Positions 26,174 to 35,078 of a stretch of 64,000 nucleotides of DNA are shown here, one piece after another. The stretch is from an uncultured Mesorhizobium sp. Lineage in GTDB: Bacteria > Pseudomonadota > Alphaproteobacteria > Rhizobiales > Rhizobiaceae. Position 1 is the first letter of the stretch. Every line of letters starts with the position of its first letter. Under the pieces are notes generated by a model, which was given only the letters and a program-made list of their open reading frames with translations, did not search any database and was not told the origin of the DNA. Made by a program: the position numbers and the translations under genes. The stretch lies in NCBI GenBank assembly GCA_937958475.1, contig CALFXR010000196.1, positions 77,012 to 141,011 of the forward strand, given 5' to 3'.

Positions 26174-26821
26174 ATGAGCCGCTTCCTCATCCTGCTCGGT
26201 GGAGACCTCGTGCGAACCCCGCGCCTCGACGCGCAGGCGGCCGGCGCGCGCGTGATCGCCGCCGATTCCGGCATCCGCCACGCCCATGCGCTGGGCGTCG
26301 AGCCCGAGCTTTGGGTCGGCGACTTCGATTCGGCCGGATCGGAGCTGGAAGCTGCCTTTGCCGGCGTGCCGCGCGAGATCTATCCGGCGGGCAAGGACAA
26401 GACCGACGGCGAGCTTGCCGTCGACGCGGCGCTGTCGCGCGGGGCGACCGACCTCGTGCTCGCCGGGGCCTTCGGCGGACCGCGCGCCGATCATGGGCAC
26501 CTGAACCTCGTGCTGGCGCTGAGCCTCGCCGAGCGCGGTCGCTCCATCCTGCTGACCAGCGGGGCCCAGGAGGGCGTGCCGCTGCTGCCCGGCAGGAGCC
26601 TGTTCGACTACGCGCCCGGAACGCTGTTCAGCGTGCTCGGCTTCAGCGAGCTGACCGGCCTGTCGATTTCCGGGGCCGAATGGCCGCTCGACGACGTGGT
26701 CGTTCCTTTCGGCTCGTCGCTGACCATTTCCAACCAGGTCGCGAACGGCCTGACCATCGATCTCGGCACCGGCCGCGCCCTGCTGATCGCCCATCCCTAT
26801 CCCGATCCGAACGCATTCTGA
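26174..26821 (+). CDS. thiN: Thiamine diphosphokinase
   Basis: 215-residue enzyme that transfers pyrophosphate from ATP to thiamine to make TPP. Family signatures: ILLGGDLVRTPRLDAQ, AADSGIRHAHALGVEPE, WVGDFDS and the catalytic KDKTDGELAVDAAL segment, then GAFGGPRADH. It is divergent from the riboswitch-controlled thiBPQ; imported thiamine would be turned into TPP here. No TPP element precedes it on this strand. The next gene starts 1 base after the stop. Confidence 0.9.
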   Translation: MSRFLILLGGDLVRTPRLDAQAAGARVIAADSGIRHAHALGVEPELWVGDFDSAGSELEAAFAGVPREIYPAGKDKTDGELAVDAALSRGATDLVLAGAFGGPRADHGHLNLVLALSLAERGRSILLTSGAQEGVPLLPGRSLFDYAPGTLFSVLGFSELTGLSISGAEWPLDDVVVPFGSSLTISNQVANGLTIDLGTGRALLIAHPYPDPNAF

Positions 26822-26822
26822 C

Positions 26823-28652
<1,830 letters not shown>

Positions 28653-28733
28653 TCCGCCGGACGGTCACTTGTCGTCCCCCGATCATGCCCATAAGATATG
28701 CGCAGAAGGCGAGAGCCGATCGGATCCGCAACC

Positions 28734-28964
28734 ATGTCGAACTTGACCAGGCAAGCAGCGAACCTCTCCATCGACGTGAAGCTGCTGGGAGAGGCCAAAG
28801 CTCTGAAGATCAATGTCTCCCGAGCCGCCGAGGCAGGCATTGCGGCGGCCGTTTCTTCCGAAAAGGCCAGGCTCTGGAAGCTCGAGAACCGGGCGGCGCT
28901 CGACGCCTGGAACGACTACACGGACCGGTACGGGCTTCCGCTCGCCAAGTACCGTCAGTTCTGA
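28734..28964 (+). CDS. ccdA: CcdA-like type II antitoxin
   Basis: 76-residue antitoxin. The N-terminal region (NLTRQAANLSIDVKLLGEAK) is a ribbon-helix-helix-like DNA-binding part, the C-terminal LWKLENRAALDAWNDYTDRYGLP is the CcdB-binding tail. The pair with CcdB and the 8-base gap are diagnostic. It would repress its own operon and neutralise CcdB. The ATG at 28734 is chosen over 28698 because the domain begins there. Confidence 0.88.
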   Translation: MSNLTRQAANLSIDVKLLGEAKALKINVSRAAEAGIAAAVSSEKARLWKLENRAALDAWNDYTDRYGLPLAKYRQF

Positions 28965-28972
28965 CGCGACCA

Positions 28973-29272
28973 ATGGCGCGCTACGACGTCTTTCGCGGGG
29001 CAACGGGAGGCGCGCTGCTTCTGGACGTCCAGACCGATCTCATCGAACACCTGAAGACGCGTGTCGTCGTGCCTCTCCTGCCGGCCGAGACGACGCCGCC
29101 GCCGATTTCGCGGCTTCACCCGGTGTTTGAGATCGACGGCCGCCGCTACGTCATGGCGACACCGCTGCTCGCCGCCATACCCGGATCCGAGATCGGCGAG
29201 CGGCTCGCCAATTTCGACAGGCATCACGAGCGCATCACCGCTGCGCTCGACATGCTTTTCCAGGGTTTCTGA
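28973..29272 (+). CDS. ccdB: CcdB-like toxin (DNA gyrase inhibitor)
   Basis: 99-residue toxin, the usual size for CcdB. The start MARYDVFRGATGGALLLDVQ matches F-plasmid-type family proteins. The conserved C-terminal region IGERLANFDRHHERITAALD, with DMLFQGF at the end, corresponds to the gyrase-contact end. It would poison gyrase when CcdA is degraded. Located between an ABC-F gene and zapA, outside any mobile element I can see. Confidence 0.88.
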   Translation: MARYDVFRGATGGALLLDVQTDLIEHLKTRVVVPLLPAETTPPPISRLHPVFEIDGRRYVMATPLLAAIPGSEIGERLANFDRHHERITAALDMLFQGF

Positions 29273-29303
29273 CCGGCAGCGCCGGCGACACGCTCGATTT
29301 CGC

Positions 29304-29669
29304 CTACGCCTTCTTCGTCGCCAGCTTCGAGGCCAGCGCCTCCATGCGCTCGGCCAGCACGCCGAGGGCGCCGGTCAAGGCAGAGTCGTTCTTGTCGGCC
29401 TTGACGAGGGCATCGTCGCGGGTCTTGCGCAAGGTGGCGACCTCGCTCTCCATGCCCTTCATGCGTTTCTGCAGTTCGGCGAGCTCGTCCATGACCATGA
29501 TGCCGGCCATCACGGTCAGGCGCTGGTCGCCGATCTCGCCGAAGGAGTCCTTGAGGTGGGAAACGTAGCGGTCGAAGCGTTCGGCGAGGCCGATCAGATG
29601 CTCTTCCTGCCCTTCGTCGCAGGCCATGCGGTACTGCTTGCCGTCGATGGTCACGGTCACTTGCGGCAT
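29304..29669 (-). CDS. zapA: Cell division protein ZapA
   Basis: 121-residue FtsZ-associated protein. The N-terminal globular part (VTVTIDGKQYRMACDEGQEEHLIGLAERFD) and the long C-terminal coiled coil (AELQKRMKGMESEVATLRKT) match ZapA. It cross-links FtsZ filaments at the Z ring. Four bases separate it from the DUF4164 gene, and the pair is common in Hyphomicrobiales. Ends 31 bases from ccdB. Confidence 0.92.
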   Translation of the reverse strand: MPQVTVTIDGKQYRMACDEGQEEHLIGLAERFDRYVSHLKDSFGEIGDQRLTVMAGIMVMDELAELQKRMKGMESEVATLRKTRDDALVKADKNDSALTGALGVLAERMEALASKLATKKA

Positions 29670-29673
29670 GGGT

Positions 29674-29946
29674 CTACCTGTCGAGCACGGCGCGGATGGT
29701 CTCCATGGCGGTCACGAGCCGGCGGGAAACCTCCTTGTTGGCGTCTTCCAGCCGCTCGGCACGCGCCTCGGAGCCGTCGAGTTCCTGGGCGAGTCGGGCG
29801 CGGTCGGCGTTCATGCGCTGAACCTCGGCCTCGGCCTCGGCGTAATCCTGCTCCTGCTCGAGCCGCATCGCCACGGCATTCTCGAGCGACTCGATCGCCC
29901 TGACGAGTCGCCCGATCACTTCCTTGAGCGTCGCTTCCCCGGTCAT
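29674..29946 (-). CDS. DUF4164 coiled-coil protein
   Basis: 90 residues, nearly all helical with heptad-like spacing (LENAVAMRLEQEQDYAEAEA, VQRMNADRARLAQELDGSEA). DUF4164 proteins are coupled with ZapA in Hyphomicrobiales and probably assist division, but their role is not established. First gene of the DUF4164-zapA unit, divergent from transketolase. Confidence 0.8.
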   Translation of the reverse strand: MTGEATLKEVIGRLVRAIESLENAVAMRLEQEQDYAEAEAEVQRMNADRARLAQELDGSEARAERLEDANKEVSRRLVTAMETIRAVLDR

Positions 29947-30132
29947 TGACTCCGTTTCGGCCCCGCCGCCTCGAATCGTCCGTCTTCCGAATGCGTTATC
30001 CGGGGAACCTTAGGCGGGACGCGAAAGGCGCGTCAACAAAGGGTTTGCGGCTATCCCCTGGCGCATGGGCGGACTCGGGCGCGAGAGTCGGACAAAGAAC
30101 CCCTGTCGAGGCCCGCCAGAGCCGCCGTTTTG

Positions 30133-30160
30133 TTGACAGCCGGGCGCCACCTGCTATGTG
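30133..30160 (+). promoter_or_regulatory. Sigma-70-type promoter for tkt-gap
   Basis: TTGACA (30133-30138), 16-base spacer, TATGTG (30155-30160; the alphaproteobacterial form CTATGT is also present). It lies about 60 bases before the transketolase ATG. A small hairpin (GGGGC ... GCCCC, 30176-30191) follows in the leader. The gap to the divergent DUF4164 gene is 272 bases. Confidence 0.6.
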
Positions 30161-30218
30161 TCCCCTGCCTTTTTGGGGGCGAAATTGCCCCAAGACCCTA
30201 GCAGACCAGCGAGCAACG

Positions 30219-32210
30219 ATGAGCAATCGCGAAAAGCATGACCGCATGGCCAATGCGATCCGTTTCCTGTCCATGGACGCGGTCGAGAAGGCCAAGTCGG
30301 GCCACCCCGGCCTGCCGATGGGCGCCGCCGATATCGCCACGGTGCTGTTCACCCGCTTCCTCAAATACGATCCGAAGAACCCGCGCTGGCCCGACCGCGA
30401 TCGTTTCGTGCTCTCCGCCGGCCACGGGTCGATGCTGCTCTACTCGGTGCTCTACCTGACCGGCTACGAGGACATCTCGCTGGACGAGATCAAGAACTTC
30501 CGCCAGATCGGATCGAAGACGGCCGGGCACCCGGAATACGGGCATGCGGCCGGCATCGAGACCACGACGGGCCCTCTCGGCCAGGGCCTGGCCAATGCCG
30601 TCGGCATGGCGCTCGCCGAGCGGATCCTCAACGCGACCTTCGGCGACGAACTCGTCGACCACCATACCTACGTGCTCGCCGGCGACGGCTGCCTGATGGA
30701 GGGTATCAGCCAGGAGGCGCTTTCGTTCGCCGGTCATCTCCGGCTGAACAAGCTGATCGTCATCTGGGACGACAACAACATCTCGATCGACGGGCCGGTG
30801 TCGCTCGCCGATTCGACGGACCAGCTGGCCCGCTTCGCCGCCTCGGGATGGAACACGGTGGCCTGCGACGGCCACGATCCCGACTCGATCGCCGGCGCCA
30901 TCGAGGTGGCGCGCCGTTCGGACCGGCCGACGCTGATCGCGGCGAAGACCACGATCGGCTTCGGCTCGCCGACCAAGGCGGGCTCGTCGAAGGTGCACGG
31001 CTCGCCGCTCGGCGAGGACGAGATCGCGGCGACGCGCAAGGCGCTCGGCTGGGAGTACAAGCCGTTCGACGTGCCCTCGGAAGTGCTCGATTCCTGGCGC
31101 GTCGCCGGCCTCAATGCCGGACGCAAGCGCAAGGACTGGGAAAAGCGCCTCGCCGCGGCCGACGCGGAACGGCGCGGCGAGTTCGAGCGGCGCATGCGCG
31201 GCGAACTCCCCGGCGGTCTCGAACAGGCGATCGCCGACTACAAGAAGAAGCTTGCCGCCGACAAGCCGAAGGTCGCGACGCGCAAGTCGTCGGAAATGGC
31301 GCTGGAAGTGATCAACGGCGTCGTTGCCGAGACGATCGGCGGCTCGGCCGACCTTTCGGGCTCGAACAACACCAAGACCAGCCAGACCAAACCGATCGCG
31401 CCCGGCTCGTTCGGCGGCCGCTACGTGCATTACGGCGTCCGCGAGCACGGCATGGCCGCGGCGATGAACGGCATGGCGCTGCACGGCGGCGTGATCCCCT
31501 ATTCGGGCACGTTCCTCGTGTTCTCCGACTACGCCCGCCCGGCGATGCGGCTCGCCTCGCTGATGGGCATCCGCTCGATCTTCGTCATGACCCACGACTC
31601 GATCGGGCTGGGCGAGGACGGACCGACGCACCAGCCGGTCGAGCACCTCGCGGCGCTGCGCGCCATCCCGAATCATCTCGTCCTGCGCCCTGCCGACGCC
31701 ACCGAGGCGGCGGAGTGCTGGCAGATCGCGCTGGAATCGACATCAACGCCGTCGACGATCGCCCTCACCCGGCAGAACCTGCCGGCGGTGCGCACCGAAT
31801 TCTCGGAAGAGAACCTGTGCGGCTACGGTGCCTACGAGCTGGCGACCGCCGCCGGCGACGCCGCCGTGACCATCTTCGCCACCGGCTCGGAGATCGAGAT
31901 CGCGCTGAAGGCGCGGGCCGCCCTGCAGGCGCTCGGCCACGGCACGCGCGTCGTCTCGGTGCCGTCGTTCGAGCTTTTCGAGCGGCAGAGCGCCGGGTAC
32001 AAGGCGGCGATGATCGGCGACGCCCCGGTGAAGATCGCCATCGAAGCAGGCATTCGCCAGGGCTGGGACCGCTTCATCGGTTCAGACGGCGTGTTCGTCG
32101 GCATGACCGGCTTCGGCGCGAGCGGCCCATACGAGGAACTCTACAAGCACTTCGGCATCACCGCTGAGGCGACGGTCGCGGCGGCGACGGCGCGGCTCGC
32201 CGGGCGGTGA
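30219..32210 (+). CDS. tkt: Transketolase
   Basis: 663 residues, the standard size. TPP/Mg site: GDGCLMEG ... WDDNNISIDG; early GHPGLPMG; the substrate and catalytic regions include GVREHGM and THDSIGLGEDGPTHQPVEHL. It moves two-carbon units between sugar phosphates in the pentose phosphate pathway. The ATG at 30219 matches family starts (MSNREKHDRMANAIRFLSMD); the open frame continues upstream without protein-like content. The gap gene follows after 123 bases. Confidence 0.96.
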   Translation: MSNREKHDRMANAIRFLSMDAVEKAKSGHPGLPMGAADIATVLFTRFLKYDPKNPRWPDRDRFVLSAGHGSMLLYSVLYLTGYEDISLDEIKNFRQIGSKTAGHPEYGHAAGIETTTGPLGQGLANAVGMALAERILNATFGDELVDHHTYVLAGDGCLMEGISQEALSFAGHLRLNKLIVIWDDNNISIDGPVSLADSTDQLARFAASGWNTVACDGHDPDSIAGAIEVARRSDRPTLIAAKTTIGFGSPTKAGSSKVHGSPLGEDEIAATRKALGWEYKPFDVPSEVLDSWRVAGLNAGRKRKDWEKRLAAADAERRGEFERRMRGELPGGLEQAIADYKKKLAADKPKVATRKSSEMALEVINGVVAETIGGSADLSGSNNTKTSQTKPIAPGSFGGRYVHYGVREHGMAAAMNGMALHGGVIPYSGTFLVFSDYARPAMRLASLMGIRSIFVMTHDSIGLGEDGPTHQPVEHLAALRAIPNHLVLRPADATEAAECWQIALESTSTPSTIALTRQNLPAVRTEFSEENLCGYGAYELATAAGDAAVTIFATGSEIEIALKARAALQALGHGTRVVSVPSFELFERQSAGYKAAMIGDAPVKIAIEAGIRQGWDRFIGSDGVFVGMTGFGASGPYEELYKHFGITAEATVAAATARLAGR

Positions 32211-32333
32211 GCCGAACAGGATCGGGGCCGCGGATGCGGCCTCTTGGCAGGCGACGGCCGCTGGATTCTTCGGCGGCGCGTCGCTAAGAAGCGGCGGACC
32301 GGAACCCGCCGCGCAAGCTTCCAGGAGACAGAC

Positions 32334-33344
32334 ATGACCGTGAGAGTCGCCATCAACGGATTTGGCCGCATCGGCCGCAACATCGTCCGCGCCATCTACG
32401 AGTCCGGCCGCAAGGACATCGACGTGGTCGCCGTCAACGACCTCGGCCCGGTCGAGACGAACGCGCATCTGCTGCGCTTCGACAGCGTCCACGGCAGGTT
32501 CCCGCGCGAGGTCACCGTCGATGGCGACCAGATCAGCATCGGCACCGACACGTTCAAGGTCACGGCGATCAAGGATCCCTCGCAGTTGCCCTGGAAGGAA
32601 CTCGGCATCGACATCGCGATGGAGTGCACCGGAATCTTCACGGCCCGCGACAAGGCGGCCGCCCATCTCGCCGCCGGCGCCAAGCGCGTCCTCGTCTCGG
32701 CTCCGTCCGACGGCGCCGACCTGACGGTGGTCTACGGCGTCAACCACGACAAGCTGAGCACGGACCACATCGTCGTCTCCAACGCCTCGTGCACGACCAA
32801 CTGCCTGGCGCCGCTGGTTTCGGTGCTGCATGACGCGATCGGCATCGACCACGGCATGATGACGACGATCCACTCCTACACCGGCGACCAGCCGACGCTG
32901 GACACGATGCACAAGGATCTCTACCGCGGCCGCGCCGCGGCGCTGTCGCAGATCCCGACCTCGACGGGCGCCGCCAAGGCGATCGGCCTGGTGATCCCGG
33001 AGCTCAAGGGCAAGCTCGACGGCATCTCGATCCGCGTGCCGACGCCGAACGTCTCCTGCGTCGACTTCAAGTTCATCGCCAAGCGCGCCACCACCGTGCA
33101 GGAAGTCAACGACGCCATCGTCAAGGCGTCCGAGGGCAAGCTGAAGGGCATCCTCGGCGTGACCCGCCATCCGAACGTCTCGATCGACTTCAACCACGAT
33201 CCGCATTCCTCGACCCTGGCGCTGGACCAGACCAAGGTCATGAACGGCACCTTCGTGTCGGTGCTGGCGTGGTACGACAACGAGTGGGGCTTCTCGAACC
33301 GCATGGCCGACACCGCCGTGGCCTTCGCCAAGACCTTCGCCTGA
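32334..33344 (+). CDS. gap: Glyceraldehyde-3-phosphate dehydrogenase, type I
   Basis: 336 residues. NAD site NGFGRIGRN (8-16), active-site C153 in SNASCTTNC, His in the TTIHSYTGDQ segment, and WYDNEWGFSNRM near the end. It oxidises glyceraldehyde-3-phosphate to 1,3-bisphosphoglycerate. AGGAGA site before the ATG. Paired with tkt; the order is common in rhizobial relatives. Confidence 0.97.
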   Translation: MTVRVAINGFGRIGRNIVRAIYESGRKDIDVVAVNDLGPVETNAHLLRFDSVHGRFPREVTVDGDQISIGTDTFKVTAIKDPSQLPWKELGIDIAMECTGIFTARDKAAAHLAAGAKRVLVSAPSDGADLTVVYGVNHDKLSTDHIVVSNASCTTNCLAPLVSVLHDAIGIDHGMMTTIHSYTGDQPTLDTMHKDLYRGRAAALSQIPTSTGAAKAIGLVIPELKGKLDGISIRVPTPNVSCVDFKFIAKRATTVQEVNDAIVKASEGKLKGILGVTRHPNVSIDFNHDPHSSTLALDQTKVMNGTFVSVLAWYDNEWGFSNRMADTAVAFAKTFA

Positions 33345-33374
33345 TCGGTCGGGCGGCGCGCCGCCCGCGAACGA

Positions 33375-33416
33375 AACGAAAGACGGCCGTCGACGCTTCG
33401 ACGGCCGTCTTTCGTT
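33375..33416. terminator. Perfect hairpin terminator after gap
   Basis: Left arm 33375-33393 (AACGAAAGACGGCCGTCGA) pairs perfectly with 33398-33416 over 19 bases around a 4-base loop (CGCT). Stem ends are A/T-rich (CTTTCGTT), so it can serve as an intrinsic terminator on either strand. It separates gap from the convergent DUF442 gene, with about 90 bases to that gene's end. Confidence 0.85.
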
Positions 33417-33504
33417 AGCGGGGTTCGTCGTCTGCCGGGGGCTGCATGGCCGCTACCGGCGCGCTCGGTTCAGCATCGGCAGGCCGTCGGCCTGCGGATT
33501 CCCG

Positions 33505-33852
33505 TCACCGGTAGGTGGAGTAGAGGCTCGCCGCCCGGGCGCCCGACAGGCAGTACACGAGGACGGGGCCCTTGGCGGCGTCCATCGTCTCGCGGAAGCG
33601 CATGGCCTGGCTCTGGCTGAGGAAGCCCGAGACCGGGATGTGGGCGCTGGCCAGACCGTGCTTCTTGGCCTCGCGGGCGATATCGGCGAAGGCCGGCTGG
33701 CCCGCCTGCTCGTTGTCGGGCCGCGAGCAGACGATCGCCTTGAAGCCCGCCTCGGCAATGGCCTTGACGTCTTCGACCTTGATCTGGCCGGAGATCGAGC
33801 AGCGATCGTCGATCTTGCGGATACTGGGCTTGTTGCTTCGGAAGAATATCAT
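33505..33852 (-). CDS. DUF442 / TIGR01244 family sulfur transferase-like phosphatase-fold protein
   Basis: 115 residues. DEDxD-like ISGQIKVEDVKAIAEAGFKA and a C-x4-R catalytic loop YCLSGARA (C101, R106) of the rhodanese/phosphatase-like fold. This is the free-standing counterpart of the N-terminal domain of Blh in some bacteria. Together with Blh it detoxifies sulfide: persulfide transfer followed by oxidation. It is 10 bases downstream of blh in the same transcript. Confidence 0.85.
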   Translation of the reverse strand: MIFFRSNKPSIRKIDDRCSISGQIKVEDVKAIAEAGFKAIVCSRPDNEQAGQPAFADIAREAKKHGLASAHIPVSGFLSQSQAMRFRETMDAAKGPVLVYCLSGARAASLYSTYR

Positions 33853-33862
33853 CGGAAGACCT

Positions 33863-34759
33863 TCAGAGCGTGTTGACGGGGACTTTGAGGAAGGCGCGGC
33901 CGGAGGCGTCGGCCGGGGGGAGGTTGCCGGCGCGCATGTTGACCTGCAGCGAGGGGATGATCAGGCGCGGCATCGACAGCGTGGCGTCGCGCGCCTCGCG
34001 CATGGCGACGAAGCTGTCCTCGTCGGTGCCGTTGCCGACGTGGATGTTGTGCGCCCGCTCGTCGGCGACCGTGGTTTCCCACTGGATGTCGCGGCCGTTC
34101 GGCCCGTAGTCGTGGCACATGAACAGGCGTGTCTCGCCCGGCAGCGCGAGCACGCGCTGGATCGAGCGGTAGAGCGTGCGGGCGTCGCCGCCGGGGAAGT
34201 CGGCGCGGGCCGAACCGCCGTCGGGCATGAACAGCGTGTCGCCGACGAAGGCGGCGTCGCCGATCACATGGGTCATGCAGGCCGGCGTGTGGCCGGGCGT
34301 GTGCAGGACGAAGGCGGTCATGGAGCCGATCCGGTAGCTGTCGCCATCCTTGAACAGGCGGTCGAACTGGCTGCCGTCGCGCTGGAACTCGGTGCCCTCG
34401 TTGAAGATCTTGCCGAAGGTCTCCTGGACGACGGTGATGTTCTCGCCGATGCCGAGCCTGCCGCCGAGTTCGCGCTGGATATAGGGGGCCGCGGAGAGAT
34501 GGTCGGCGTGGACGTGGGTCTCGATCAGCCATTCCAGCCGCCAGCCGCTGCGGCGGATGTGCTCGATGATGCGGTCGGCGCCGTCATGGGTGATCCGGCC
34601 GGCGGCATAATCGATGTCCATCACCGAATCGACGACCGCGCAGGCGTCGGACGAGGGATCGCGGACGATGTAGCTGATCGTGTTGGTGGCTGCGTCGAAG
34701 AAGGGGACGACTTCGGGCCTGACGCTCAGGTCGGCGGAAAAGGGCAGGGGCTCACGCAT
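33863..34759 (-). CDS. blh: MBL-fold persulfide dioxygenase (Blh-like)
   Basis: 298-residue metallo-beta-lactamase-fold protein. Metal motif THVHADH (81-87), the second His in LHTPGHTPACMTH, and GDTLF followed by CHDYGPNGRD, the last characteristic of the ETHE1/Blh branch. These oxidise glutathione persulfide to sulfite. ATG at 34759 has a GGAGA site and lies downstream of an AT-rich palindrome that would be lost with the longer start at 34798. First gene of the sulfide unit; no BigR regulator gene is seen. Confidence 0.9.
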   Translation of the reverse strand: MREPLPFSADLSVRPEVVPFFDAATNTISYIVRDPSSDACAVVDSVMDIDYAAGRITHDGADRIIEHIRRSGWRLEWLIETHVHADHLSAAPYIQRELGGRLGIGENITVVQETFGKIFNEGTEFQRDGSQFDRLFKDGDSYRIGSMTAFVLHTPGHTPACMTHVIGDAAFVGDTLFMPDGGSARADFPGGDARTLYRSIQRVLALPGETRLFMCHDYGPNGRDIQWETTVADERAHNIHVGNGTDEDSFVAMREARDATLSMPRLIIPSLQVNMRAGNLPPADASGRAFLKVPVNTL

Positions 34760-35078
34760 GGCGGGTCTCCGTCGAAGTGAGATTTCAAATATGATCATAT
34801 ATAAATATAGTCAAGGTGCCGAAATGGCGTTTCACGGCGCCGTCCGGTGTCCCTCGCAATCCATGCTTGATCGCAGCATTCACCGAATATTAGCGATGGT
34901 TGATTAAAAACGACCCCATGGCGACAAGCCCTTCGTGAGATTCCGCGAGCGCTCCGTCGACCCGTCGACCGGTCCAGTCCTTGCCGTCCGATACCCCCCG
35001 CGGAAAGCAGGAACCCATTCTTCCCGCCTCCGTCGCGGCTGCGCAGCCGCAACGGCCTTCGTCCAGGGGCAACCACCA
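34760..35078. promoter_or_regulatory. Divergent control region of blh and the chemoreceptor, with palindrome
   Basis: 319 bases without a gene. It holds ATATGATCATAT at 34789-34800, a perfect 12-base palindrome within an AT-rich segment (34781-34816), about 30 bases before blh. This position and composition resemble BigR/ArsR-family operators that control blh. The rest is the leader of the chemoreceptor gene, with no clear -35/-10 and no RNA structure seen. Confidence 0.45.

Noticed and set aside
28653..28733. Terminator after the ABC-F gene
   Set aside because: No stem of more than a few pairs could be found in the gap.
29274..29303. 6S RNA gene, often linked to zapA
   Set aside because: Only 31 bases lie between zapA and ccdB, too short for an RNA of that size.
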